In this document: positions 6,477 to 15,369 of the stretch, piece after piece
How positions within the stretch are numbered: position 1 is the first letter of the stretch
Layout of the letters: every line of letters begins with the position of its first letter
Program-made: the position numbers and the translations under genes
Source: a virus
IMG/VR virus record: IMGVR_UViG_3300005613_000181
Coordinates: 1-38,750 of that record
DNA length: 38,750 bases
Direction: 5' to 3' (one strand)
Notes under the pieces: model-generated
Database searches by the model: none
Seen by the model: only the letters and a program-made list of their open reading frames with translations
What the model was told of the DNA's origin: nothing

Positions 6477-9269
6477 ATGTCTATTGGTAGTACTACAGGC
6501 AGTATAGCAAACCTTTACGTTTTATTCAAATCAAAAGGTTTGGCTCGAATTATAACAGGCATGAAGGTTATGGATAGGGCCGCTACGGCTACAATAAGAA
6601 CTCTTAATATACTTGGTGGAACTGCTAAAACTGCTTTCTTTGTAGCTGGTGCAGGTTTAACCTACGCCACAGTTGAAGCTATTAAATACGAAAAAGCTTT
6701 AGCTGAAATCAGTACTATGCTTGTGCATGATACTATGCCTTATATGAGGCAATACTCAAAGAGCCTCATGAACCTTGCATCTCAGTATGGTCAGACAACT
6801 GTCACATTATCTAGAGGTTTATATGACATTTTATCAGCATCTGTCAAAGCCAGCAAAGGTTTAGACGTATTAAAACAATCAGCTGTATTTGCTGTGGGTG
6901 GTTTAACCGATGTTAAGACCTCCGCAGATGCAATCACTACAGTCTTAAACGCCTACCAACTAACAGCTTTAGAAACCGCAGACGTAACTGACTTAATGTT
7001 CCAAACTGTTAAACGTGGTAAGATTGTAGCTGAAGAATTAGCCCAAGACATAGGTAAGCTGGCCGCTACTGCCGCAATAGCCGGTGTGAAGTTACAACAT
7101 ATGTTTGCGGCTATTGCTACAATGACTCGGCAAGGTATTAAATCAGATCAAGCCATGACAGCAATGCTTGGTTTATTACGTGCATTCCTTAAACCCTCTG
7201 ATAAAGCAAAAGAAGCCGCTAAAAAATATGGTATCGAACTTTCTGTTACTGCATTAAAAGCAGATGGACTTATTGGTACTATCAAAAAATTAAGCAAGGT
7301 TCAAGAGCAGGACTTAGGTATTATAGTAGGCCGTATTAGAGGTTTGAAAGCTTTATCATCTCTGATAGGTGATTATGCAGGTTTCCAAAATGATGCTAAT
7401 CTGATGACTTTCGCAGGCGGTAGGGCAATGGAAGCCTATCGTAAAAATTCTGAAACAACCAATGTTGAACTAAAAAGGATGTGGGAAACTGTTAAGAATT
7501 TATTCAAGGCTATTGGTGGTCAATTCCTTCCAATCATTAAAAAATTAGCCATTGCTATTAGAAATGCTGGAATAGGTGCAGGGAACAATGCTAAAGAATG
7601 GGCTGACTGGCTTATAACTCTATTTAAGACCTCTGCTCGTATTATAGCTCTTGTTGTTGTACTTAAAACTCTCATAACGGTATTAATGAATATTGTTAAA
7701 CTTGTCAAGTTAATAAACTCTATTGATTTAGGTTCAGGTTTATTGAAAGCGTTTAGTGAACTTAGTTTGTTAGCTAAAGGCGGAGTTGTAGGGGGGATTG
7801 TAGCTGGGGCTGCCGCTATTGGAACGGCTATATGGGTCTTAGTTAAGGCTTTTAAGGCTACAGAAGACCCTGTTCGTAAAGCTATAAAAGATTTGAATAA
7901 TTATGCTGAGGCTACTAAAAATGCAAAGCAGAAAACCGCTGACTTCATGGAGGCTTTTGAAAAAAGAATAAGCCGTCAAAAAACCATGATGAATGAGTAT
8001 GCAAGGTTAATGTTATTAGAAAAACAATCAGGATTAAGTAATGAGGAATCTTTATCAAAACTAAGTTTAGGGCGACAGATTAGTACTATGTTAGGTTCAG
8101 CTAAATTCACAAAATTCGAGAGTGCGTGGGCTAAAGCTATTACTAAAGCTACAGAAAAAGGTATAAACCAAATAAAGTCAGAAACTATTTTACAAAAATC
8201 TGGATTAGACATCAGGGGTAAATTCCAAGAACCAGCTTTAATAAAATCAGAATTAGAAAGAGCTAAAAAAGAATTGAAAATACGGGAAAGATCATATACA
8301 GTGTCTGCAAGGAATAAATCTGAACTTTCTGTAAAGTATGATGAAGCAAGACTAATGGCTAAAAGAAACCCCCATATTAGTACTCCTTTTTATGGAAATT
8401 CAACACAAGACGCATTTATGGATGTGTTACTATATAAAAACAAACTTATAGAGGCGACTAAAATACATGTTAAAAATAATAAAAGGATGAGAGAATTTCA
8501 AGAAAGAGTTAAAACACTTAGTAAAGAATTATTGTTAAGTGAACAAAGAATAAAAGCTGCTAAGAAAACAGCAGATAAACAATCAGAACAAGTCGCTATA
8601 GCCCGTTTTGCTAAATTCATGAAGGATCAAGCAAAGGAAGAGGCATACCTTGCTAAATATCATGCCTTTATTAAGGAAGATAAAAAAAGCACTAAAAGTA
8701 AGGCCGAATTAGCTGGAATAGCCACCCGTAAAGCTAAACGAGATCAAGCTATTGAACAAGGACTTGATCTAAAAGATAGACAAATACAAGACGCAATAAC
8801 TAAAGCAGGTCTTGCCGCAGAGAAGGAAGTAGAAGATAAGGAAGCTGCCGCAAAAAACCTTGCAAGGGATGCTGAAAGAGATAAAGAAAAAGCACGAATA
8901 AATAAAGAGTTGAATCAAAAATTAAATAATACTAAACAGGGCTTAGAATCATTCAAGTCTAGTTTAATAAGTTTACTTCCTTCACAACAGCAAAAAGAAA
9001 TCAAAAAAGCAAACTTAAAGGAAGAACTAGCTAAGTTAGGTATACATGGCTCAAGCAAACTGCTTAATAAATTAGTAGGTGGATTTGATGATGGTTCAGG
9101 TCGTACATTTGATTTTGCTGGTATGAATACCGCTCTACAAAATAGTTTAATGAAGAAAGATACAATTGATAAAGAAATAAAAGCGGAGATAGAACGTACT
9201 AATACTAAATTAGATAAGATTAATAGTTCTATTAACAACTTGAATAATGAGGCAAGAGCAGGTATATAA
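6477..9269 (+). CDS. Tail tape measure protein
   Basis: At 930 aa this is the longest gene in the window. It sits directly after the chaperone pair. The N-terminal half has the phage tape-measure core (MNLASQYGQTTVTLSRGLYD, VGGLTDVKTSADAITTVLNAY, EELAQDIGKLAATAAIAGV). It is followed by hydrophobic segments at about residues 380-420 and 440-460 (GGVVGGIVAGAAAIGTAIW), which in this family may insert in the host membrane during DNA entry. The C-terminal half (about 470-930) is Lys/Glu-rich coiled coil ending in a short Asn/Ser helix. By the usual scaling of about 1.5 angstrom per residue, a tail of roughly 140 nm is expected. No peptidoglycan-hydrolase domain is seen. Confidence 0.88.
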   Translation: MSIGSTTGSIANLYVLFKSKGLARIITGMKVMDRAATATIRTLNILGGTAKTAFFVAGAGLTYATVEAIKYEKALAEISTMLVHDTMPYMRQYSKSLMNLASQYGQTTVTLSRGLYDILSASVKASKGLDVLKQSAVFAVGGLTDVKTSADAITTVLNAYQLTALETADVTDLMFQTVKRGKIVAEELAQDIGKLAATAAIAGVKLQHMFAAIATMTRQGIKSDQAMTAMLGLLRAFLKPSDKAKEAAKKYGIELSVTALKADGLIGTIKKLSKVQEQDLGIIVGRIRGLKALSSLIGDYAGFQNDANLMTFAGGRAMEAYRKNSETTNVELKRMWETVKNLFKAIGGQFLPIIKKLAIAIRNAGIGAGNNAKEWADWLITLFKTSARIIALVVVLKTLITVLMNIVKLVKLINSIDLGSGLLKAFSELSLLAKGGVVGGIVAGAAAIGTAIWVLVKAFKATEDPVRKAIKDLNNYAEATKNAKQKTADFMEAFEKRISRQKTMMNEYARLMLLEKQSGLSNEESLSKLSLGRQISTMLGSAKFTKFESAWAKAITKATEKGINQIKSETILQKSGLDIRGKFQEPALIKSELERAKKELKIRERSYTVSARNKSELSVKYDEARLMAKRNPHISTPFYGNSTQDAFMDVLLYKNKLIEATKIHVKNNKRMREFQERVKTLSKELLLSEQRIKAAKKTADKQSEQVAIARFAKFMKDQAKEEAYLAKYHAFIKEDKKSTKSKAELAGIATRKAKRDQAIEQGLDLKDRQIQDAITKAGLAAEKEVEDKEAAAKNLARDAERDKEKARINKELNQKLNNTKQGLESFKSSLISLLPSQQQKEIKKANLKEELAKLGIHGSSKLLNKLVGGFDDGSGRTFDFAGMNTALQNSLMKKDTIDKEIKAEIERTNTKLDKINSSINNLNNEARAGI

Positions 9270-9281
9270 AAGGAGAATTAA

Positions 9282-10193
9282 ATGAGTTTAAGCTTAACAC
9301 ATGTATGGGAAGGCAGTGGACAAGGCGATTTCAAAGCTGATGATGATGATATAAATTCACAGCAAGAGAGCGGACAGCTTACTGAAGTTTTCTTATGCCC
9401 TTGGAGTCAAAGAGTAGAAGGTAAAAATGCGTTATTGCGTTCATCTCATGTAAGTATTATGAGTACATATGGGGAAGCCTCTAATGGTATTGAAGGTTTC
9501 CAATGTACGAGTGTTTCATTTGAAAAAGCTGGAATTGAACAAGGTCAATCCGGCCCACTAAAAGCTTACTTAAACGCCTCATTTGAAAAGACTAAAAATG
9601 AACCCGGTAATGGTCAAAGTGGTAGCAGTAATGAGAGAGATTTCAATAATTGGGTGCTTTCTATCAACCTCGGTGGGGAGGTTAAAACACTAGCTTATAA
9701 CAAATGGTATTGGCTCAAAGAAGATAAGAAGATTAAAATATTAAGAGAAGATTTAGCTGGTTTAGGTAAGATATTTCCAGCAGGTACTGTTTCCTATTCT
9801 GGAATAGTACGTAACATTGTAGGGCCACCTCCTGTAGTCAACGTATTAGGTAAAATTAATTCAACAGATTTTTTGGGTTTTGAAGCTGAACAACTATTGT
9901 TTTTAGGAACCACCTTAAATGAGGTTGGTAATGAAAGAAATGAAGTTGTTGATGGTGAAACGAGAAAAGTATTGGACTATGAATGTTCATTAAACTTCTC
10001 TTGGAACCCAAAGGGATGGAACAATATATATATCCCTGAGATAAATGATTTCAAACGTATATATGTAGACATTCCACCTGAAAAAGTTGGAGACGCACCA
10101 GTAGTAAGAGAACTATATCTCAAAGATAATTTTGAAGATCTCAATGCTAACTTTTGGGTTAATACTGATCAGATAACAGTGGAAGATGAATAG
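9282..10193 (+). CDS. Minor tail protein, unknown (303 aa)
   Basis: The start at 9282 follows AAAGGAG. No family is recognised with confidence. The sequence is acidic at both ends, beta-rich and without membrane segments. It has an unusual N-terminal Asp run (DFKADDDDINSQQ), a Gly/Ser/Asn linker near residue 105 (PGNGQSGSSNERD) and a C-terminus with FSWNPKGWNNIYIPEIND. Its place immediately after the tape measure is where siphoviruses encode the distal tail protein or tail-tip components, so a tail-tip role is the best inference. Confidence 0.5.
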   Translation: MSLSLTHVWEGSGQGDFKADDDDINSQQESGQLTEVFLCPWSQRVEGKNALLRSSHVSIMSTYGEASNGIEGFQCTSVSFEKAGIEQGQSGPLKAYLNASFEKTKNEPGNGQSGSSNERDFNNWVLSINLGGEVKTLAYNKWYWLKEDKKIKILREDLAGLGKIFPAGTVSYSGIVRNIVGPPPVVNVLGKINSTDFLGFEAEQLLFLGTTLNEVGNERNEVVDGETRKVLDYECSLNFSWNPKGWNNIYIPEINDFKRIYVDIPPEKVGDAPVVRELYLKDNFEDLNANFWVNTDQITVEDE

Positions 10194-10205
10194 GAGAGTT
10201 AATCA

Positions 10206-11279
10206 GTGACTGAAACAAGAACAGGTCTACCTTTACCTATAAAAGCTGGAGATATTATTAGGGCCAATTGGCTTAATGCTACTCGTTACCATGCGGCTAA
10301 AGGTTTGAATACAGGTGGTGACCCTTTTTTCACTAGTCAATATGGGGATATTTCTTCTATCAATTTACCTAGTCTATATGATCTTAGATGGGGTGTTATT
10401 ACCTCAGATTTCTCAATGCAGTATAAGAACTCTTATTCTGATTTTGGTTCTGATTACTTCAAAGTAAAACCTATTGATGATAGGGGTGAAGTCATTAATG
10501 AAGACCTTGAAGTTAAAGTCTATTTCAATCAGATGATGCGTTCACCTGATTCAGATTTAAGTACAGGTGAACAAAGATGGCGTTACAATTCAAGAGCCTT
10601 AAATCAATTAGCTGAGATGGATAAAGTATGCTTCATGCCTTTTGAAAATGAGGAAGCTATTACTTATGGTGTATTGATGTTCCCTGAAAAAAGATGGAGT
10701 ATTCAGTCTGATATTGATCCAAGTGCGTATACTACAAGTGATTTTAATCCATACTTTGATATGACATTAGATTCAGAACAACTCTTCTCTAAATCAGATT
10801 TACAGCTTTACACAAAAGGTTATGTGATGATGGATGAAACAGATGATAATCTGTTACGCCCTTGGTTTGTTTCAAAACCATATCAACCATTGATCAAAAT
10901 ATTATCGTCTGAATCTGATGGAGGGGCTTTGAATGGCCCCCGTGATACTAACACAGAGTGGACATACACAGTTCAATTAGTTAAAGAAACAGTGGATGAT
11001 GACACTCTTATTTATACTGAAGATGTTAATTTAACGATAGAGAAAGCCTTTAATAGATTAGAGAAAAATAATTATAAAGTAGTAACAGGTGAAAGGTTTG
11101 GTAATGGTGTTAAATGGGATGATCTGAGTGATGCTAATTCAGCAGGTTATCTACTTCCTGCCCCTAATGATGCTGTATATAGTGCCTCAATTATTGCCGC
11201 TAAATCGAATAATCAAACTAAATATTATGCAACCTTTCAACATGAGAACCAAGTATCTATATCTTGTGCGAGTACTTAA
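10206..11279 (+). CDS. Tail-tip/minor tail protein, unknown (357 aa)
   Basis: Start is GTG 10206, nine bases after AGGAG (10193-10197). The protein begins TETRTGLPLPIKAGDIIRANWLNATRYH, a segment often seen in phage tail-associated proteins (PIKAGDxI-x-A-x-WLN) although the family has no firm name. The rest is aromatic and acidic with predicted beta structure and no membrane segment or enzyme motif. The next gene begins on the base after the stop, suggesting coupled translation. Location between tape measure and fibre genes points to a structural tail-tip protein. Confidence 0.45.
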   Translation: MTETRTGLPLPIKAGDIIRANWLNATRYHAAKGLNTGGDPFFTSQYGDISSINLPSLYDLRWGVITSDFSMQYKNSYSDFGSDYFKVKPIDDRGEVINEDLEVKVYFNQMMRSPDSDLSTGEQRWRYNSRALNQLAEMDKVCFMPFENEEAITYGVLMFPEKRWSIQSDIDPSAYTTSDFNPYFDMTLDSEQLFSKSDLQLYTKGYVMMDETDDNLLRPWFVSKPYQPLIKILSSESDGGALNGPRDTNTEWTYTVQLVKETVDDDTLIYTEDVNLTIEKAFNRLEKNNYKVVTGERFGNGVKWDDLSDANSAGYLLPAPNDAVYSASIIAAKSNNQTKYYATFQHENQVSISCAST

Positions 11280-11927
11280 TTGAGCTTATTACTGAACAAA
11301 AAATGTTGCTGTGGTGAGAGTGAGTGGACACCATGTAGCTGTGGTAACTGTGAGGATTCTTACGGATTCTCATGGACTAACCTTATCATACAAGAAGGGC
11401 CACCGTCGTGGACTGGCTCTGAGGGTGATCTGCTTAATGACCTGTATCCAAGCATTACATGGCCTCGTAGTGGAACGATGCGCAACTATATGACCGACAC
11501 TGTCAAGACAGCCATAGAAACTCATTACCATCAGTCATACGATAAAAATACATTGTACTGCCCAGACGATCCGAGACCTTCAGGTATATGGCAGGGGACA
11601 TACTGTTGTAATCTGAAGACCGAATGTACGTGGCGAGACTTCGGGAATTTGTTTGAACCATGGATATCTCCGCTGTACGGCTTGGGTTCCTACGGATCCA
11701 TCTCTGGTGGCGTCGATGGCTGTACATTTTCATTCAGTGGCCCTGATGCTCAGTATCTATCTGATGGTGTCATCGATCTTCTTGTTACTTCGGGTTACTA
11801 CTGTAATACAAGGTGTCCTGAGACAGGTAGTATTAGCTGTGCCTTTGAAGTTACTATTGTACCTGAGGTATCCCTGAGCGGAAATTGGGAAACGTACTAC
11901 GGGAATGTCTACCCTACAATATCATAA
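11280..11927 (+). CDS. Cysteine-rich tail-region protein, GC-richer (215 aa)
   Basis: The start is TTG 11280, immediately after the TAA of the preceding gene, and coupled re-initiation is likely. The N-terminus is packed with cysteines (KKCCCGESEWTPCSCGNCED), compatible with zinc binding or disulphides. Further Cys pairs occur at YCCNLKTEC and YYCNTRC. The remainder is Gly/Ser/Tyr-rich and beta-like. From about 11390 to 11930 the DNA is visibly richer in G+C, and codon choice (CTG, GAC, TAC, CCG) differs from neighbours, suggesting the body of the gene was imported. A receptor-binding or fibre-tip part is plausible because such parts swap often. No family recognised. Confidence 0.45.
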   Translation: MSLLLNKKCCCGESEWTPCSCGNCEDSYGFSWTNLIIQEGPPSWTGSEGDLLNDLYPSITWPRSGTMRNYMTDTVKTAIETHYHQSYDKNTLYCPDDPRPSGIWQGTYCCNLKTECTWRDFGNLFEPWISPLYGLGSYGSISGGVDGCTFSFSGPDAQYLSDGVIDLLVTSGYYCNTRCPETGSISCAFEVTIVPEVSLSGNWETYYGNVYPTIS

Positions 11928-11936
11928 GGAACAAAC

Positions 11937-12137
11937 ATGGGAGTTTTGAGAGATAAATTCGAGGCAGAGAAAGCAAGGCGAGAATCAGAGGCTTATACAC
12001 AAAATAACAAAAAAAGTATATGCTTAAAATGTGATGCTACTGAAGAAGAGTGCATTATACCTGGACAACTCAAACACAGACCTTGTGCTGTAAATAGATT
12101 ATTAAGTAAAAATCCATGCCCTAGAGGTAAATTTTAA
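11937..12137 (+). CDS. Small cysteine-containing protein (66 aa)
   Basis: The start at 11937 follows AAGGAA. The N-terminal third is a charged helix (LRDKFEAEKARRESEA). The C-terminal half contains CLKCDATEEEC, RPCAVNR and NPCPRGKF, five cysteines that could hold zinc or disulphides. No known family was recognised. It directly follows another Cys-rich gene, so the two may work together. A candidate late promoter begins on the base after its stop codon. Confidence 0.5.
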   Translation: MGVLRDKFEAEKARRESEAYTQNNKKSICLKCDATEEECIIPGQLKHRPCAVNRLLSKNPCPRGKF

Positions 12138-12147
12138 GTGTATTCTT
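12138..12147 (+). promoter_or_regulatory. Candidate phage late promoter element (GTGTATTCTT)
   Basis: The decamer starts immediately after the stop of the small Cys gene and lies 29 bp before the fibre gene start at 12176. It is one of three intergenic copies. It is followed by TTATAGAATATGA and then the AGGAG of the fibre gene, leaving room for a short leader. Promoter activity is inferred from recurrence and position only. Confidence 0.35.
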
Positions 12148-12175
12148 TTATAGAATATGAATCAGGAGATATTAT

Positions 12176-13165
12176 ATGACAATTGATATAAATACGACAT
12201 TCATAGGTGGTTATGTAAGTGACACGATGAGTTATTCGGATGCTGCTAACTTCACTAATGGCATACCTTCCGATACAAATGATATAGCTGTTTCTGCTAG
12301 TGCTAGATATGGTATACGAGCTTATGATGATTCTTCCACTAATATTAATTCCTTTAACATTAATAATGGGCATACTAAATCAATCGGTTCAGATGTTAAT
12401 GGGGTAGCTCAGTACCTACAGTTATCCTTTAGTGATGCAACTGATGGTGAATTAAATTTATCAGGCTCAGGGACTACATACATTGAGTCTAACTATGCGA
12501 AAGCTATTAATGTCAACAACGCAGGGTCAGGCGTGGAATCTACAGATACCCCTTCTACTTATCTCACAGGCGAGGGAAACATTTCTACCCTAGTCCAATG
12601 TGAAGATGGTATTGTAGGGTTAGGTTGGCGTGAAGAAGAAGTATTTGAAACCGATGAGCTTAAAGTGAATGCTGGAACAGTTTTAATTGGTCGTAAAGCT
12701 ACAAAAACTGATGGCAGTTCACCTATAGAAGTTACAATAAACAATGGTGTAATTAAATCTAAATCCAGCTTGAAACTTATTGATGGTAATGGTGGCAAAG
12801 TAATTATGCTTGATGGTGATTTATCCCAGATGGATGCGGAAAACACAATGGTTTATATGTACAATGATGGGACTATAACTGATGGTTATATAGGCTTAAC
12901 AGGTGGTCTCGATCTAGAAACAGGTAATGGGGAGATACAAATAAATAGCGATTTAGTTTATGAGGGAGGTTATATTAGAGACCTTTATGAAAGAATAAGC
13001 GATGTCACTATTTATTCATCCAGTGGTATTAACGATACCACTAACATTAGGATGGGTATTGACAGAAAGTTTGCCATAGAAAATGTAAGTGATTCAGTAG
13101 TGTCTTCAAATGAAGATGGTAAAGGTGTAACGATCACTGTTTACAAAATGAAAACTTCAAACTAA
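12176..13165 (+). CDS. Putative tail fibre with beta-solenoid-like repeats
   Basis: The 329-aa protein starts after AGGAG. Residues about 30-230 show irregular repeats of short beta strands with Asn/Gly/Ser turns (SFNINNGHTKSIG, GELNLSGSGTTYIES, VTINNGVIKSKSSLKL, GKVIMLDGDLSQMD), the pattern of right-handed beta-helix fibres and spikes. It begins TIDINTTFIGG and ends with a compact acidic/basic segment. As the last gene of the late block it is the likely adsorption fibre. Its stop overlaps the convergent sigma gene by four bases. No catalytic depolymerase motif is evident. Confidence 0.5.
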   Translation: MTIDINTTFIGGYVSDTMSYSDAANFTNGIPSDTNDIAVSASARYGIRAYDDSSTNINSFNINNGHTKSIGSDVNGVAQYLQLSFSDATDGELNLSGSGTTYIESNYAKAINVNNAGSGVESTDTPSTYLTGEGNISTLVQCEDGIVGLGWREEEVFETDELKVNAGTVLIGRKATKTDGSSPIEVTINNGVIKSKSSLKLIDGNGGKVIMLDGDLSQMDAENTMVYMYNDGTITDGYIGLTGGLDLETGNGEIQINSDLVYEGGYIRDLYERISDVTIYSSSGINDTTNIRMGIDRKFAIENVSDSVVSSNEDGKGVTITVYKMKTSN

Positions 13166-13620
13166 TCAAACACCTTTTTAACTTCATTGCAAACTTTCTG
13201 AAATTTATGGGAGTTCATTCCAAGCTTTTCACGGATGAACTCCCTTCTTTTTTTGCATCCTCTTATCTCTGGCATTTGTCCTGAATTAATGTAATGGAAG
13301 ACTGCCTCAGTGTCATTAGATAAAGCTTTACCTATTACCTCTTCTTCCACAAAAGGCTCCCATTCACTTTCAATTGGAGTTGTCTGTTTTTTATACGCAT
13401 TGTTTAATAATTTTACATACCTACGTATAAGACAAGTGATAAAGAATGTGGTAAAACTAACCTGCTTACTATTATCAAACTTCTCCAAAACATTATAATA
13501 GATAATATAACCTTCACTTACTAGATCATCCTTATCATATATTGAATTCTGGGGGAACTTAATGATGAATTTGTTAGCGTAGCAATTAATGATACCTCTC
13601 ACATCTTTATCACTTATCAT
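13162..13620 (-). CDS. Sigma-70-like RNA polymerase sigma factor
   Basis: The 152-aa product has a recognisable sigma region 2: IYDKDDLVSEGYIIYYNVLEKFDNS, then VSFTTFFITCLIRRYVKLLNNAYKK, matching the DL-x-xEG and F-x-T-x2-xxxIRR core that binds the beta' clamp helices and melts the -10 box. The C-terminal part (KKRREFIREKLGMNSHKFQKVC) may be a reduced region 4-like helix-turn-helix, but it is short. AAGGA precedes the start. As the last gene of the leftward early operon it is well placed to switch transcription to late promoters. The GTGTATTCTT motif is a candidate target. The final third carries the late terminator on the opposite strand. Confidence 0.72.
   Translation of the reverse strand: MISDKDVRGIINCYANKFIIKFPQNSIYDKDDLVSEGYIIYYNVLEKFDNSKQVSFTTFFITCLIRRYVKLLNNAYKKQTTPIESEWEPFVEEEVIGKALSNDTEAVFHYINSGQMPEIRGCKKRREFIREKLGMNSHKFQKVCNEVKKVFD
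13209..13254 (+). terminator. Rho-independent terminator of the late operon
   Basis: Perfect 10-bp arms GGGAGTTCAT (13209-13218) and ATGAACTCCC (13235-13244) enclose a 16-nt loop and are followed by TTC and seven T residues (13248-13254). It lies 44 bp after the fibre stop codon and points rightward. On the other strand no T-run follows, so it should act only on rightward transcripts. It is embedded in the 3' coding part of the convergent sigma gene. Confidence 0.82.
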
Positions 13621-13631
13621 TTTAATCCTTC

Positions 13632-13835
13632 CTATTTCTTATTAATGGTGGTAAAAGATACTACTTCCAATTTGATATCTTTATCATAATTTACTTTATA
13701 CCTTTCGATTATCTTATCTCGTACCTTTACGGCCCTTTCAGCACTTGTATACTTTTTGGCCTTAGACTTTTTAACAAAATCCACACCATCCCAATAAAGC
13801 TCATCCTTTAGTTTTCTGACATAAAACTTTTTCAT
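13632..13835 (-). CDS. Small basic protein, unknown (67 aa)
   Basis: This lysine-rich 67-aa protein (KKFYVRKLKDELYWDGVDF, AKKYTSAERAVKVRDKIIERY) overlaps the end of the SNF2-type helicase gene by four bases and is probably co-translated with it. The pattern of a short strand, a helix with AERAVKVRDKI and a terminal strand recalls small phage proteins that hold a single alpha/beta unit, but no family can be named. It lies between the helicase and sigma genes in the leftward operon. Confidence 0.5.
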   Translation of the reverse strand: MKKFYVRKLKDELYWDGVDFVKKSKAKKYTSAERAVKVRDKIIERYKVNYDKDIKLEVVSFTTINKK

Positions 13836-15241
13836 TTATACTTCTCCTGTAATTGAGTTAAATATTTATCCATCTCTTCCTTAAAATTTGTTTGGTTTAT
13901 TCTCGATCTTTCAGCTCGTTCATCTGCTGAATCTTCTAAAATAAGTTCCCATGCTATGCAACCTTTAGATTGTCCTTTTCGATGTATTCTGCCTAAAGTC
14001 TGATCTCTGGTTAATTGAGACCCGTTAGAGGAATAATACAATATAGCCGAACAAGCATGTTGAAAATTTAATCCAACACCAGCTGATTTAGGATGAGCTA
14101 TGCAGATTCTACAATTGTCATCATTAGTAAAGGCTCTATATGACTCATCTTTATCATCTGTATCTGATCTCATTGTAACAAACCCTACCCCTAAATCTCT
14201 ACATATATCTTCAATGATGTGACCCTCTTCAATGAACTCATGGAATATCAATATCTTATCATCCCAATCTGTTATGATCTTTTTAACCTCTTTGGTTTTA
14301 TTGTTATTTATTCTCAATACTTCTTTCTTATCGTTGTAAACAAACCCACCAGCTAATTGACGTTGCTTCATTGTTGGATCATACTCATCACCTACGTGGA
14401 AACCTTGTATCTCTTGTCCTAATATAAGGGCCTTCTCAGCTTGTAATTGTTCTTTGGTTTTCTGTAACATTAAAGGAACATAAGTTAATTCTGGTAAATC
14501 TAAGCACTCACTTCTCTTTATCCTTAATGTATCCTCACTGACCGCCTCTAATATCTTCTTATCACTATTCTTTTTAAGTTTCCATTCAAACCCATATTTA
14601 TTAAAATATCTATTCCTGAACATGTAAAAATTTCTACCTAAAGTTTTACCCTGATTCAATACATAAAATATATTCCACATATGTTGTAGATTATAAATTG
14701 TACCAGTCAACCCTATCACAGTCTTGGCCCTCGTGGATAGACTTTTACATATAGCTGATTGTAGGGAATCTTTATCACCTAATACATGTATCTCGTCTAA
14801 TATCAATCCATCACAATCGAAATCTTTTAATAAAGTCTTTGAAGGTACTTTACCTTTTGAATCTCTTCCCTTCTTGGCATATAAAGCCTGAAGACCTTCA
14901 TAATTGATTATATATACATCAGCCTTCTTTTCCATGAGCTTTCTTCGCTTCATTTTATCATAATGCTGTACAACAACATAACTTAGGTTTGTTTTAGTTT
15001 CTATTTCTTCTTTCCATGATCTTACAACAGAAGAAGGGCATACCACCATAATTTTCTTGGTTCCCCATAAATAATGTGTAAAAAGACCGGAAAGTGTCTT
15101 CCCTGTGCCTACACCACAATAAAAAAGAGCCCTTGACTTGTCTACAGACCATAACAGAGCCTTATATTGCTGATTCAGTGGTTCAATAGGGAACTCTAAA
15201 TCACTGAAAATCTCTTTATATTCTTCATTAGTATAATTCAT
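13832..15241 (-). CDS. SNF2-type superfamily II DNA helicase/translocase
   Basis: The 469-aa protein carries SF2 motifs in order: a Q-like region (PLNQQYKALLW), Walker A CGVGTGKT (about 42-49), Ia (MVVCPSSVVRSWKEEI), DEAD-box variant DEIH near 150 (LILDEIHVLGD), motif III (GLTGTIYN), a C-terminal RecA domain with SAGVGLNFQHA (V), and GRIHRKGQSKG (VI), which is diagnostic of SNF2 proteins. It belongs to the leftward replication operon and probably remodels DNA or protein-DNA complexes during replication or recombination. The ATG at 15241 lacks a visible ribosome binding site, and a 128-bp non-coding gap precedes it. Confidence 0.85.
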   Translation of the reverse strand: MNYTNEEYKEIFSDLEFPIEPLNQQYKALLWSVDKSRALFYCGVGTGKTLSGLFTHYLWGTKKIMVVCPSSVVRSWKEEIETKTNLSYVVVQHYDKMKRRKLMEKKADVYIINYEGLQALYAKKGRDSKGKVPSKTLLKDFDCDGLILDEIHVLGDKDSLQSAICKSLSTRAKTVIGLTGTIYNLQHMWNIFYVLNQGKTLGRNFYMFRNRYFNKYGFEWKLKKNSDKKILEAVSEDTLRIKRSECLDLPELTYVPLMLQKTKEQLQAEKALILGQEIQGFHVGDEYDPTMKQRQLAGGFVYNDKKEVLRINNNKTKEVKKIITDWDDKILIFHEFIEEGHIIEDICRDLGVGFVTMRSDTDDKDESYRAFTNDDNCRICIAHPKSAGVGLNFQHACSAILYYSSNGSQLTRDQTLGRIHRKGQSKGCIAWELILEDSADERAERSRINQTNFKEEMDKYLTQLQEKYK

Positions 15242-15369
15242 ATTTTATGTTCACTGACACGATTTCTAAGGGGCGATCACCTCTTACCCATGTCTTAGTA
15301 CCTTTTTTTAGTTTTCGTGGCTCTCAGGTCTCAAAAGTGCTTCCCTCGACCGTTTTTGAGGGGTTAAAA
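15242..15369 (-). other. Non-coding gap with hairpin between helicase genes
   Basis: This is the only substantial gap in an otherwise overlapping operon. Arms CCCTC (15343-15347) and GAGGG (15358-15362) form a short hairpin. No T-run follows on the minus strand, so it is not a standard terminator. The gap shares AAAAACGGTC (within 15348-15360, minus strand) with 19046-19059. It may hold an mRNA processing site, a translation control element, or a decayed insert. Function is not assignable from sequence. Confidence 0.3.

Noticed and set aside
15343-15362. Rho-independent terminator between the helicase genes
   Set aside because: The stem is only five base pairs with a ten-base loop, and no T-run follows on the transcribed strand.
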